From: Candidatus Daviesbacteria bacterium RIFCSPHIGHO2_02_FULL_36_13
GTDB lineage: Bacteria; Patescibacteriota; Microgenomatia; Daviesbacterales; UBA10151
DNA length: 53,632 nucleotides
Assembly (NCBI GenBank): GCA_001777015.1
Contig: MFCV01000039.1
Coordinates: 1-53,632, forward strand
Direction: 5' to 3'
A program made the position numbers and the translations under genes. Shown here piece by piece: positions 1-8,725 of this stretch. The number at the start of each line of letters is the position of its first letter. The first letter of the stretch is position 1. The notes under the pieces are model-generated. The model saw nothing but the letters and a program-made list of their open reading frames with translations. It was not told where the DNA came from and made no database searches.

Positions 1-311
1 ATGGTAAATCTTCTCTTGCCAGACTTGGAGTTGTTGTGCATTCTACAGCTGCCAGGTTTGATCCAGGTTGGGATGGCTGTCCTGTTTTAGAATTTGGAAC
101 TTTTTTAAAAGGGAAAAAGCTAGTTATATATGAAGGATCTCCAATTTGTGCTTTTTCTTTTGAAAAATTATCAGCACCTGTTCAAAGATCATATAAAAGT
201 TCTCCTAATAATAGGTATGGGGGTTCTGATATGCCGCAAGTTTCAAATTTAATGGGAGGACGGGCTCATCATGGCAAAAAGCACCGCTCGACTAGGAAAC
301 CTAAATCATAA
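1..311 (+). CDS. dcd: dCTP deaminase (dCTP deaminase/dUTPase family), 5'-truncated by window edge
   Basis: Frame from base 3 reads GKSSLARLGVVVHSTAARFDPGWDGCPVLEF...LSFEKLSAPVQ-like, the C-terminal half of Dcd including the VLEF catalytic Glu; the ATG at 36 is internal. Confidence 0.85.
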   Translation, partial: GKSSLARLGVVVHSTAARFDPGWDGCPVLEFGTFLKGKKLVIYEGSPICAFSFEKLSAPVQRSYKSSPNNRYGGSDMPQVSNLMGGRAHHGKKHRSTRKPKS

Positions 312-335
312 AGTTATTTTCTAGTCTCGCTGTGG

Positions 336-370
336 GAAAATTTGTGATTTAGGACTTCACACAAATTTTC
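336..370. repeat. 11-bp perfect inverted repeat (hairpin) between the two dcd-family genes
   Basis: GAAAATTTGTG (336-346) and CACAAATTTTC (360-370), 13-nt loop; no U-tract follows. Confidence 0.6.
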
Positions 371-409
371 TAACTGCTTTTATGCTCATGATTTCGCCCT
401 TTTTATATT

Positions 410-994
410 ATGAGTGTATTAGGAATTGATGAAATATTAAGAAGAGTAAAAAAAGAAAAACTCATAGAAAACCTTGGGAAAAGGGAGTTAGAAAATCCTG
501 AAGGGGTGGGGGTGGATTTAAGATTGGGAAGTGTACACAGGATTGTAAGTGGTGGGGCTTTTATAGAAGCAGACCCTTCGACAGGCTCAGGGCAAGTGGT
601 TCTTGGAAAACGTAAGGGAGTGAAAACTGAGCTGGTGGCCGAATTTAAACCCAGAGCTAAAAAACAGAAAGAAATTGTGATAAATCCAGGTGATTATTTA
701 TTAGTTTCCTGTTTTGAAAAATTAAATACCCCAAAAGATTTAATGCCGGTTGTTTTTCCTAGAACTTCTCTTTTTAGAGCAGGACTTCTTTTATTAAATT
801 CTAAAACAGATCCCGGATATAAAGGAACTCTTACTATGGGACTGAAAAATCTTTCAGAGTTTGATGTTAAGTTGCAAATGGGAGCCAGAATTTGCAACAT
901 AGTTTTCTTTAAAATTGAAGGCAAAACAGTATCTTACAGAGGACAGCATCAAGGTGGTAGAATAAGTCCTTCCGATGTTGAACAGCAAGTCTAA
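410..994 (+). CDS. second dCTP deaminase/dUTPase-family protein, probably dUTPase-like
   Basis: FPRTSLFRAGLLLLNSKTDPGYKGTLTMGLKNLS...RGQHQGGR; Dcd/DUT fold motifs but TMGLKN where Dcd has VLEF. Confidence 0.75.
   Translation: MSVLGIDEILRRVKKEKLIENLGKRELENPEGVGVDLRLGSVHRIVSGGAFIEADPSTGSGQVVLGKRKGVKTELVAEFKPRAKKQKEIVINPGDYLLVSCFEKLNTPKDLMPVVFPRTSLFRAGLLLLNSKTDPGYKGTLTMGLKNLSEFDVKLQMGARICNIVFFKIEGKTVSYRGQHQGGRISPSDVEQQV
574..596 (+). repeat. 23-bp repeat inside the second dcd-family gene
   Basis: CCCTTCGACAGGCTCAGGGCAAG, encodes DPSTGSGQ. Confidence 0.8.
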
Positions 995-1964
995 CAAACA
1001 CCCAGAGTACCAATATTTAGATCTTTTAAAAGAAGCTTTAGAACATGGAGTGAAAAAGGTAGACCGTGGAACAGATATTGTTTTATATTCTCTTTTTGGT
1101 AAACAAACCAGATATGACCTGTCAGAAGGATTTCCACTTTTAACAACTAAAAAAGTTTACTGGAATGGAGTTTTGCAGGAACTGTATTGGTTTATGTCAG
1201 GACAAACAAATATAAAATATTTAGTAGAGAAACAAGTCCATATTTGGGATGATTATCCCTATAAGATTTACAAAGTAAAGAACAAAAATGGAAAAAAGCT
1301 ATTAACTAAAGAAGAGTTTATTGCCAAAATTGCCTCAGATAAAAAGTTTGCCAAACAGTGGGGGGAGCTGCCGAGAATTTATGGAGAGATGTGGAGAAAA
1401 TGGCCAACCAGAAAAAAAGGAAAAACTATTGATCAACTTAAATGGGTAATGAAAGAATTAAAAGATGATCCAGATGCTAAAAATTTAATTGTTAATTCCT
1501 GGAATCCTGAATATTTATATACTATGGCAGAAGGAGGGGATGCTTCACTTTTCCCAATTTGTCACAATATGTATCAGATAAGCAATAGAGGGGGAAAACT
1601 ATCCTTACAGCTTTACCAAAGATCCTCTGACTTATTTTTAGGAGTGCCTTTTAATATTGCCTCTTATGCGCTGTTAACAATTGTCCTTGCTAAAATTGCA
1701 GGACTTAAACCCGGGGAATTTATCCATACTTTTGGAGATGTGCATATTTATGAAAATCATATCCCACAAGTTATGGAGCAATTAAAAAGAAAGCCTAAGC
1801 CCTTTCCCAAAATTAAACTAAGCTCAAAAATTAAAAGTATTGATGATTTTAAACCAGAGCTTGTTACTCTGGAAGGTTATGATCCGCACCCTTCAATGAA
1901 AGCAGAGTTAACAGTAGCTGGTGGATTATATGATCCCTCAACTGGTAAAATGGCAGGACTATAA
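975..1964 (+). CDS. thyA: thymidylate synthase
   Basis: LFPICHNMYQ active-site Cys, QRSSDLFLGVPFNIASYALL, HIYENH. Confidence 0.95.
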   Translation: MLNSKSNKHPEYQYLDLLKEALEHGVKKVDRGTDIVLYSLFGKQTRYDLSEGFPLLTTKKVYWNGVLQELYWFMSGQTNIKYLVEKQVHIWDDYPYKIYKVKNKNGKKLLTKEEFIAKIASDKKFAKQWGELPRIYGEMWRKWPTRKKGKTIDQLKWVMKELKDDPDAKNLIVNSWNPEYLYTMAEGGDASLFPICHNMYQISNRGGKLSLQLYQRSSDLFLGVPFNIASYALLTIVLAKIAGLKPGEFIHTFGDVHIYENHIPQVMEQLKRKPKPFPKIKLSSKIKSIDDFKPELVTLEGYDPHPSMKAELTVAGGLYDPSTGKMAGL

Positions 1965-1968
1965 GAAC

Positions 1969-2454
1969 ATGAAAATATCAATGATTGCTGCTATTGCTTC
2001 TGAAAATAATGCCTTAGGATTAAATGGCAGATTAATTTATGCCATCAGTGATGATTTAAAAAGATTTAAAGAAATTACCACAGGTCATCCAATCATTATG
2101 GGAAGGAAAACATTTGAGTCAATTGGTATGCCACTTCCCAATAGACGAAATATTGTTATAACCCGTGATGAAGATTATTTTGCTGAAGGAGTGGTGATAG
2201 TTCATTCTTTGGAAGAAGCTTTAGGGTTGGTACAAAATGAGGATGAGATTTTTATCATCGGCGGTGGAGAAATATATAAGCAGGCAATAGACATAGCAGA
2301 TAAACTCTATTTAACTATAGTTGAAGAAAACCCGGAGGCAGATACATATTTTCCTGATTATTCTAATTTTAAAAAAGTTGTTTTTGAAGAAAGCCATGAA
2401 ACCGAAGATGGATTAAAGTACAAATTTTTAGATTTAGAGAAAAGCCCCTCTTGA
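1969..2454 (+). CDS. folA: dihydrofolate reductase
   Basis: MKISMIAAIASENNALGLNG...IIMGRKTFESIG...FIIGGGEIYKQ; ATG at 1969 is more plausible than ORF start 1921. Confidence 0.92.
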   Translation: MKISMIAAIASENNALGLNGRLIYAISDDLKRFKEITTGHPIIMGRKTFESIGMPLPNRRNIVITRDEDYFAEGVVIVHSLEEALGLVQNEDEIFIIGGGEIYKQAIDIADKLYLTIVEENPEADTYFPDYSNFKKVVFEESHETEDGLKYKFLDLEKSPS

Positions 2455-2480
2455 CAGGCGAAATTAAATTTATTTATTAT
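2451..2480 (+). promoter_or_regulatory. putative promoter TTGACA-N18-TATTAT for the 77-aa ORF
   Basis: TTGACA 2451-2456, TATTAT 2475-2480, ATG 10 nt downstream. Confidence 0.5.
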
Positions 2481-2490
2481 AGTTTTATAA

Positions 2491-2724
2491 ATGAAATCTC
2501 CAGATATAGATACTTTTACAGGAGAATTTGGAATACCCCGCTATGATTTACTGATTAATACACAAGCCCTTACCCCATTGGGTAGAGATCATTGGCAAAG
2601 AGGTGAAAATTTTGATATGTATCAACAGAGAAACAGGTCAAGTTTGGCTAGAGCTGTAGCACAAAATGTTGGTCATAATACCCCCAGGGGTCATCATGTT
2701 ACCAGACATGGCAATAGGCGTTGA
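2491..2724 (+). CDS. hypothetical protein (77 aa)
   Basis: ORF with its own putative promoter; no family recognised. Confidence 0.4.
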   Translation: MKSPDIDTFTGEFGIPRYDLLINTQALTPLGRDHWQRGENFDMYQQRNRSSLARAVAQNVGHNTPRGHHVTRHGNRR

Positions 2725-2749
2725 CTTTTAGCCTCCAAACCTATAAAAT
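2721..2749 (+). promoter_or_regulatory. putative promoter TTGACT-N17-TAAAAT for rpsB
   Basis: TTGACT 2721-2726, TAAAAT 2744-2749; overlaps the TGA of the preceding ORF. Confidence 0.65.
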
Positions 2750-2769
2750 ACTTTTTATTAAACATCTAT

Positions 2770-2820
2770 CAGTATTGTTTTCCTGAAACTATACTGCTGG
2801 TAGAGGTGATCAAGGAAAAC
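2770..2820 (+). promoter_or_regulatory. candidate H-type pseudoknot in the rpsB 5' leader
   Basis: CAGTAT 2770-2775 pairs with ATACTG 2791-2796; GTTTTCCT 2777-2784 pairs with AGGAAAAC 2813-2820, next to ATG 2823. Confidence 0.5.
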
Positions 2821-2822
2821 TT

Positions 2823-3668
2823 ATGTATCAATTACCTAAAATAGAAGAATTATTAGAAGCTGGTGTTCATTTTGGACATCAAATCCGTCGTGGTCATCCC
2901 AGAATGAAGCCATATATTTATGGAGCTCGTGAGGGAGTTCATATTATTGATTTAACTAAATCTGAAATTTATCTTAAAGAGGCTTGTGAATATGTTTATA
3001 GTTTGGGAAAAGAAGGGAAAGTTTTACTTTTTGTTGGAACTAAAAAGCAGGCCAGACCAATTGTTGAAGAATTAGCTAAAAATCTAAAAACCCCATATTT
3101 AATTGAAAGATGGATTGGAGGATTTTTAACAAACTTTGAACAAATGCAAAAAAATCTAAAAATTCTAAAAGAATTTAAAGAAGCAAAAGAAAAAGGAAAT
3201 CTTAAAAAATACACTAAAAAAGAACAGCTTTTGCTTGATAGAAAAATGAATAAATTGGATCGTGATTTTGAGGGAGTTATGGAATTAGGTATTTTACCTG
3301 ATGCAGTATTTGTATCAGACGCTGTTACAGAAAATATTGCTGTGAAGGAAGCAAACAGAATGGGAATAAAAGTTGTGGCTATTGCTGATTCAAATTGCAA
3401 TCCTTCCCAAATTGATTATCCCATTCCTGGAAATGATGATGCTATAAAGTCTATTAAAATATTACTTGAAGCAGTAGCAGGCGCATACGCTGAGGGGAAA
3501 AAGGAAGCAGGGGTGGTGGCAGAAAGAGCTGCTAAACAGGCCGAAAAAGATGCTGCCAAAAAAGCTGCAGATGATAAAGAATTAGATGAAACTCTAAAAG
3601 TAGAAGTAGCTGCTGCTGAGGAGAGCTTAGAGAAAAAAGCTGTAAAAGATTCAGAAAAAGTGGTCTGA
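2823..3668 (+). CDS. rpsB: 30S ribosomal protein S2
   Basis: LLEAGVHFGHQIRRGHPRMKPYIYG...WIGGFLTNF...AIADSNCNP. Confidence 0.95.
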   Translation: MYQLPKIEELLEAGVHFGHQIRRGHPRMKPYIYGAREGVHIIDLTKSEIYLKEACEYVYSLGKEGKVLLFVGTKKQARPIVEELAKNLKTPYLIERWIGGFLTNFEQMQKNLKILKEFKEAKEKGNLKKYTKKEQLLLDRKMNKLDRDFEGVMELGILPDAVFVSDAVTENIAVKEANRMGIKVVAIADSNCNPSQIDYPIPGNDDAIKSIKILLEAVAGAYAEGKKEAGVVAERAAKQAEKDAAKKAADDKELDETLKVEVAAAEESLEKKAVKDSEKVV

Positions 3669-3675
3669 AAACCAT

Positions 3676-4131
3676 ATGAATATAACTGTCGAAGCCATTA
3701 AAAAATTAAGAGAAGAAACAGGGGCAGGTATTGCTGATTGTAGAGAAGCACTTACTGAATCAGCTGGAGATATGGAAAAAGCCAAAGGGATTTTAAAGAA
3801 AAAAGGTTTAGACAAAGCTGTCTCAAAATCAGACAGAGAAGTAAAAGCTGGACTGGTGGATGTATATTCCCATAATGGTAAGGTTGGGGTTTTGGTAGAG
3901 GTGCTTTGTGAAACTGACTTTGTTGGCAAAACAGAAGATTTTAAAAATCTGGCTCATGAACTTTCATTGCAAATTGCATCCATGAATCCATCTTCTGTTG
4001 AAGATTTATTATCTCAAGAATATATTAGGGATAATTCTTTGACTGTGGATCAGCTAGTAAAAAGTATTAGTGGAAAATTGGGGGAAAATATTCAGATTGG
4101 AAGATTTGAGAGAATTGCTTTAGGAGACTAA
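3676..4131 (+). CDS. tsf: elongation factor Ts (short form)
   Basis: IKKLREETGAGIADCREAL...ETDFVGKTEDFKNL. Confidence 0.93.
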   Translation: MNITVEAIKKLREETGAGIADCREALTESAGDMEKAKGILKKKGLDKAVSKSDREVKAGLVDVYSHNGKVGVLVEVLCETDFVGKTEDFKNLAHELSLQIASMNPSSVEDLLSQEYIRDNSLTVDQLVKSISGKLGENIQIGRFERIALGD

Positions 4132-4685
4132 TGGATCCAGTACTAACTGCCGCCAATGAAAAAATAGACGCCGCTCTGCATCATTTTAAAGTGGAGATTG
4201 CTGGAATTCGCGCCGGAAGAGCTAATCCTGCATTAATTGAAAATATTCCTGTAGAAGCATACGGCGGCAGAATGAAGCTTATGGAAGTTGGAAATATTTC
4301 TGCTCCGCAACCAACTCTTTTAACAGTTCAACTTTGGGATGCCTCCATTTTACAGACTGTTTTAAAAGCAATTCAGGATGCTAATTTAGGACTTAATCCT
4401 TCAAATGACGGATCCTTAATACGTTTGCCAATCCCATCTTTAACAGCTGAAAGAAGGGAAGAATTTATAAAGATTCTACATACAAAAATGGAGGATGGCA
4501 AAGTAGCTATCAGAAATATAAGACAGGAATTTAGAAATGAATGGAAGAAGGATTCTGATAATGGAATAATTTCTGAGGATGAATTCGGCAGACGTGAAAA
4601 ACTACTGCAAGTAATGATTGATAAAAAAATTATTGAGATTGATGAGTTGGGTAAAGCAAAAACGGAAGAGCTTACCCAAATATGA
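4131..4685 (+). CDS. frr: ribosome recycling factor
   Basis: AGRANPALIENIPVEAYGG...SLIRLPIPSLTAERREEF. Confidence 0.95.
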   Translation: MDPVLTAANEKIDAALHHFKVEIAGIRAGRANPALIENIPVEAYGGRMKLMEVGNISAPQPTLLTVQLWDASILQTVLKAIQDANLGLNPSNDGSLIRLPIPSLTAERREEFIKILHTKMEDGKVAIRNIRQEFRNEWKKDSDNGIISEDEFGRREKLLQVMIDKKIIEIDELGKAKTEELTQI

Positions 4686-5767
4686 TTTTACCTATTTTAA
4701 TTTTTATACTCACGCTTCTGGTATTGGTTCTAATCCATGAATTTGGCCATTTCCTAATGGCTAAAAAATTTGGAATAAAAGTTGAAGAATTTGGATTTGG
4801 TATTCCTCCAAGAGTTTGGGGTAAAAAAATTGGTGAGACTTTATATTCTATAAACCTGCTTCCATTAGGGGGATTTGTAAAACTGCAAGGAGAAGATGAA
4901 GTTGGAGGGATACCTAAAGATTCAAATAGAGATTTTAGGGGCAAACCAGTATGGCAAAGGATAGTGGTAGTGGTTGCCGGGGTGGTTATGAATTTAGTAT
5001 TGGCCTGGATTATTTTTTATAGCCTTTTAATTTATTCAAACTTTAGGATTATTTATCCAACCATAGAGAGTGGCGCTTTTATTGGAGGGGTGGAGGAAGG
5101 TTTTCCAGCTAAAGATGCTGGAATTGTGGTTGGAGACAGGGTTTTAAAAGTTGATGGTAAAGATGTTAAGGCTTGGGAAGATGCAAGAACTTTCATTAAA
5201 GAGAAAAATGGAAAAGAAGTTGTTCTGATTCTTTCTGATTTAGAGGGAAAAAATACAAGAGAGGTTACAGTTACTCCCAAAGAAACTGATGGAGATTATT
5301 TAATTGGAGTGGTGTTTTCTCCAATTGGAATAAAAGAATATAAAACCACCCAGGAAAAAATATTTTCAGGGATAACTTATTCCTGGGATTTAACAAAATT
5401 AACTTTTGCAGGATTTTCTAAATTAATAAAAGATTTGACTGGCGGGGATATTAAGACTGCCAGTGAATCTGTTTCAGGACCTATTGGACTGGCTAATGTC
5501 AGCACAAATATTTTAAGCGGCGGCAGGGAAGCCTTGCCATTTTACGCTTGGTTTGTAGGGGTAATATCCTTAACTTTATCTATTTTTAATGTTTTGCCAA
5601 TACCAGCCTTAGATGGAGGAAGATTATTATTCTTACTGATAGAGGCCACATTCAGAAAAAAGGTAAGTGAGAAAATTGAAACAGCAGTTCATCAAATTGG
5701 ATTTATTGTTTTAATAGGTTTAGCCATTCTTGTTACCTACTCTGATATCTCCAAACTTATCCATTAA
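4682..5767 (+). CDS. rseP: site-2 zinc metalloprotease RseP family, PDZ-containing
   Basis: HEFGHFLMAKKFG HExxH, PDZ-like region, NVLPIPALDGGRLL motif. Confidence 0.92.
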   Translation: MILPILIFILTLLVLVLIHEFGHFLMAKKFGIKVEEFGFGIPPRVWGKKIGETLYSINLLPLGGFVKLQGEDEVGGIPKDSNRDFRGKPVWQRIVVVVAGVVMNLVLAWIIFYSLLIYSNFRIIYPTIESGAFIGGVEEGFPAKDAGIVVGDRVLKVDGKDVKAWEDARTFIKEKNGKEVVLILSDLEGKNTREVTVTPKETDGDYLIGVVFSPIGIKEYKTTQEKIFSGITYSWDLTKLTFAGFSKLIKDLTGGDIKTASESVSGPIGLANVSTNILSGGREALPFYAWFVGVISLTLSIFNVLPIPALDGGRLLFLLIEATFRKKVSEKIETAVHQIGFIVLIGLAILVTYSDISKLIH

Positions 5768-5774
5768 TTTTTGG

Positions 5775-5786
5775 TATAGTTAAATA
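5775..5786 (+). promoter_or_regulatory. putative -10 box TATAGT 6 nt before a GTG start
   Basis: TATAGT 5775-5780, GTG 5787. Confidence 0.45.
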
Positions 5787-6941
5787 GTGGCCAAGCTGCT
5801 TACGATATTTACACTTATTTTAGCCGTAGTTTTATTCCCGCCGGCTGCTTTAGCTTTAATTTCTAATAATGCTGTACCTGGTGACCGGACGTATCCTATT
5901 AAAAGAGGACTGGAGAATATAATTTATGCTGTTGCCTCTATTACTCCAACTACGAAAGCCTGGTTTTCTGCTGCCAGGTCTGATAGGAGGTTTGATGAAC
6001 TTTCCACTCTTTTTAATCAAAAAAAATCTACTGTCCAAACAATAATAGAACTAGTTAGTCAAACAAAGACAGCTGCAACTCAGATTAAATTTCTGGATAA
6101 TGGGCAGCAGAAAAAAGACCTCCAAAGTAATCTCCAGGCTTCAACACAAAAATATGTAGAAAAACTTAAGGAATATTCGCAAACATCAAGTTCAACTCAG
6201 CAACCTGTGGTTAATCCAACGCCAACCCCCATTCCTACTGTCGCTACTCCAACACCAACACCAACACCAACACAAAACCCAACCCCTCGGCCTACGTCAA
6301 CTCCAACTCCGAGACCTGGTGCTACAGCAACTCCAACACCGACAGCAACTCCTGTGCCTACAGCTACTCCTGTACCTACAGCTAATCCAACAGTTGCTCC
6401 AACTCCGGTTGCAACACCTGTGCCTACTCCTGCTCCTACACCAGTTCCCATACCATCTGAGATAGAGAGAGACGATTGTTTCAACCAATATCTTATTCTT
6501 ACCCCTCCAAATTGGGAAGGATGGGGAGCCTGTGAGTTAGCAAAAGTTAATACAGGATTAGTTACCACTTCTTCTAATGATACAAATAACAGGTCTGGTG
6601 GTGGTATTGGTGCTAGTTCATTGAATGGTGAGGCTCAAGTTGTACCTACCGGTAGAATAGTTACCTCATCAGTTGTTAATGGTCTGGCTACTATTTCTGC
6701 TTATTGGTCCAATTTTGATTCAAAGGCTGTGATTTGTGTTGCAACCCCAGGGGTAAGTGGAGGAGTTGAGAGGGTTTTCGCCAGCGGAAATGGGCCAAGT
6801 GGTAATTTGAGTTCGGATACAGGTAGTGGAGGAAGTGGTTGGATTTCGCCAGGGACTAGCTATACATTTAAACTTCATAGTTCTCCCATAATTGATTGTA
6901 GCGGTCCGGAAGAGGCTACTGTTGTAGTTACCGGCCCTTAA
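5787..6941 (+). CDS. secreted/anchored protein with DUF5667-like N-terminal region and long Thr-Pro spacer
   Basis: Signal peptide; PGDRTYPIKRGLENI...; ~75-residue TPTPTP/PVPTA tract; globular C-terminus. Confidence 0.6.
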   Translation: MAKLLTIFTLILAVVLFPPAALALISNNAVPGDRTYPIKRGLENIIYAVASITPTTKAWFSAARSDRRFDELSTLFNQKKSTVQTIIELVSQTKTAATQIKFLDNGQQKKDLQSNLQASTQKYVEKLKEYSQTSSSTQQPVVNPTPTPIPTVATPTPTPTPTQNPTPRPTSTPTPRPGATATPTPTATPVPTATPVPTANPTVAPTPVATPVPTPAPTPVPIPSEIERDDCFNQYLILTPPNWEGWGACELAKVNTGLVTTSSNDTNNRSGGGIGASSLNGEAQVVPTGRIVTSSVVNGLATISAYWSNFDSKAVICVATPGVSGGVERVFASGNGPSGNLSSDTGSGGSGWISPGTSYTFKLHSSPIIDCSGPEEATVVVTGP

Positions 6942-6963
6942 GGTTATCATTAGAATTAACTTT

Positions 6964-8691
6964 ATGAAATATTCAAAGCTTTTTGGAAAAACTATCAAGG
7001 AAACGCCTAGTGATGCAACTTTAATTTCCCATAAACTGCTTTATAAAGGCGGATTCCTGCGTGAATCAACTGCTGGTAGGTATTACCTTTTGCCTTTAGG
7101 ACTAAAAGTCCAGCAAAAAATTCAAAAAATAATTAAAGAAGAGATGGATTCTGCTGAAGCACAAGAATTAATTACTCCAGTTTTACATCCTAAAGCTTTA
7201 TGGGAAGAAACTAATAGAACTAATTCTGTGGGGTTTGAACTAATGAGTATTAAAGATAGAAATGAATTTGAATTTGTTTTAGGCGGAACAGCAGAGGAAA
7301 TGTTGGTAGATTTAGTTAGAAAATTTCAACTAAGTTACAAAGATTTACCTGTTAATTTATATCAATTTTCTATTAAATTTAGGGATGAATTAAGAGCTAG
7401 GGGTGGTTTGCTTAGAGTCAGGGAATTTTTAATGAAAGATGCTTACTCATTTCACGTCTCAGAAGAAGATTTTAAGAAAGAATATGAAAATATGAAAAAA
7501 ACTTATACCAAAATCTTTGAAAGATTGGGTTTAAAAACAATAATTGTTGAATCTGATAATGGTTATATTGGCGGCGAATATTGTCATGAATTTGTAGTGG
7601 AATCAGAGGTTGGTGAGAGTAGGTTTTTAGTTAATCCTGATGGAAGTTATGCAGCTCATGAAGATGTGGTTAAATTTGTGCCTGAAAAGAAGAATATAGC
7701 TGAAAAAGAGGAATCTTTAAAAGAGGTTGAAGCAGTGAGAGGTAAGACTATGGAGGATGGTGCAAAATTTCATAAACTTCCACTTTGGCAGCAGATAAAA
7801 GACGTTTTATTTGTAGATGAAAAAGGTAGATTTATTCTTTCAATAATTAGAGGAGATTATGATGTAAATGAAACCAAGCTTAAGCATATTATTAAGGCAT
7901 ACCAACTCCGTCACGCTACTGAAGATGAAATAAGAGAAAAGATTCATTCAGAACCTGGATTTATTTCCCCTGTTGGAATCAAAGAAATTGTTAAAAAGGG
8001 TATAGAAATTATTATTGTGGCTGATGAAACACTCTCCACTGTTAAAAATTCTTATGGTGGAGCCAATAAAAAGAACAGGGATCTTTTAAATATGAATATG
8101 GGAAGAGATTACAAGCCAGATATTACTTCGGACATAGCTTTAGCAAGAGAGGGAGATTTGGCTCCAGATGGGAGTGGTCCATTAAAAGAAAAAAGAGGGA
8201 TTGAGGTGGGGAATATTTTCCAGCTAGGATTCCATTATTCTTCAAAAATGAAAGGGGCTGAGTTTACAGATGCTGATGGCAGTAAAAAACCATATTATAT
8301 GGGCTGTTATGGAATTGGATTGGGTAGAAGCTTAGCAACGATAGTAGAAGTATTTCATGATGATAAAGGAATAATTTGGCCAGAGAGTGTAGCTCCATAT
8401 CAAGTACATCTAATAGGGCTGGATATGGATGAAGCTGAGAAGGTATATAAGCGAAGCTTGAAAACCTCTGAAGAGGTTTATAAATCCCTTCTAGCAGAAG
8501 GAATTGAAGTCCTTTTTGATGATAGGGATGTCTCTGCTGGAATTAAATTTACAGACGCAGATTTAATAGGAATTCCATATCGGGTTGTAGTTTCCAAAAG
8601 AAATGAAGGAAAATTAGAAATTAAAAGAAGAGATAAAGGTGAAACTGAATTTAAAACACTTGGACAACTCCTAAGTCTGGTTTCTCATTGA
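6964..8691 (+). CDS. proS: prolyl-tRNA synthetase
   Basis: STAGRYYLLPLGLKV...KFRDELRARGGLLRVREFLMKDAYSFH; insertion domain; MGCYGIGLGR. Confidence 0.95.
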   Translation: MKYSKLFGKTIKETPSDATLISHKLLYKGGFLRESTAGRYYLLPLGLKVQQKIQKIIKEEMDSAEAQELITPVLHPKALWEETNRTNSVGFELMSIKDRNEFEFVLGGTAEEMLVDLVRKFQLSYKDLPVNLYQFSIKFRDELRARGGLLRVREFLMKDAYSFHVSEEDFKKEYENMKKTYTKIFERLGLKTIIVESDNGYIGGEYCHEFVVESEVGESRFLVNPDGSYAAHEDVVKFVPEKKNIAEKEESLKEVEAVRGKTMEDGAKFHKLPLWQQIKDVLFVDEKGRFILSIIRGDYDVNETKLKHIIKAYQLRHATEDEIREKIHSEPGFISPVGIKEIVKKGIEIIIVADETLSTVKNSYGGANKKNRDLLNMNMGRDYKPDITSDIALAREGDLAPDGSGPLKEKRGIEVGNIFQLGFHYSSKMKGAEFTDADGSKKPYYMGCYGIGLGRSLATIVEVFHDDKGIIWPESVAPYQVHLIGLDMDEAEKVYKRSLKTSEEVYKSLLAEGIEVLFDDRDVSAGIKFTDADLIGIPYRVVVSKRNEGKLEIKRRDKGETEFKTLGQLLSLVSH

Positions 8692-8716
8692 TTTTAAGAG
8701 CAGTTTGGACTACAAT
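8688..8716 (+). promoter_or_regulatory. putative promoter TTGATT-N17-TACAAT for tig
   Basis: TTGATT 8688-8693, TACAAT 8711-8716, ATG at 8726. Confidence 0.55.
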
Positions 8717-8725
8717 ACCTAGCTA

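Noticed and set aside
3676-4131. Short EF-Ts as a truncated pseudogene
   Set aside because: N-terminal and core motifs are intact and short EF-Ts forms are known in other bacteria and plastids
6197-6568. Minus-strand ORF rich in GVGVGT repeats
   Set aside because: Antisense shadow of the Thr-Pro codon repeat on the plus strand; no start context or homology
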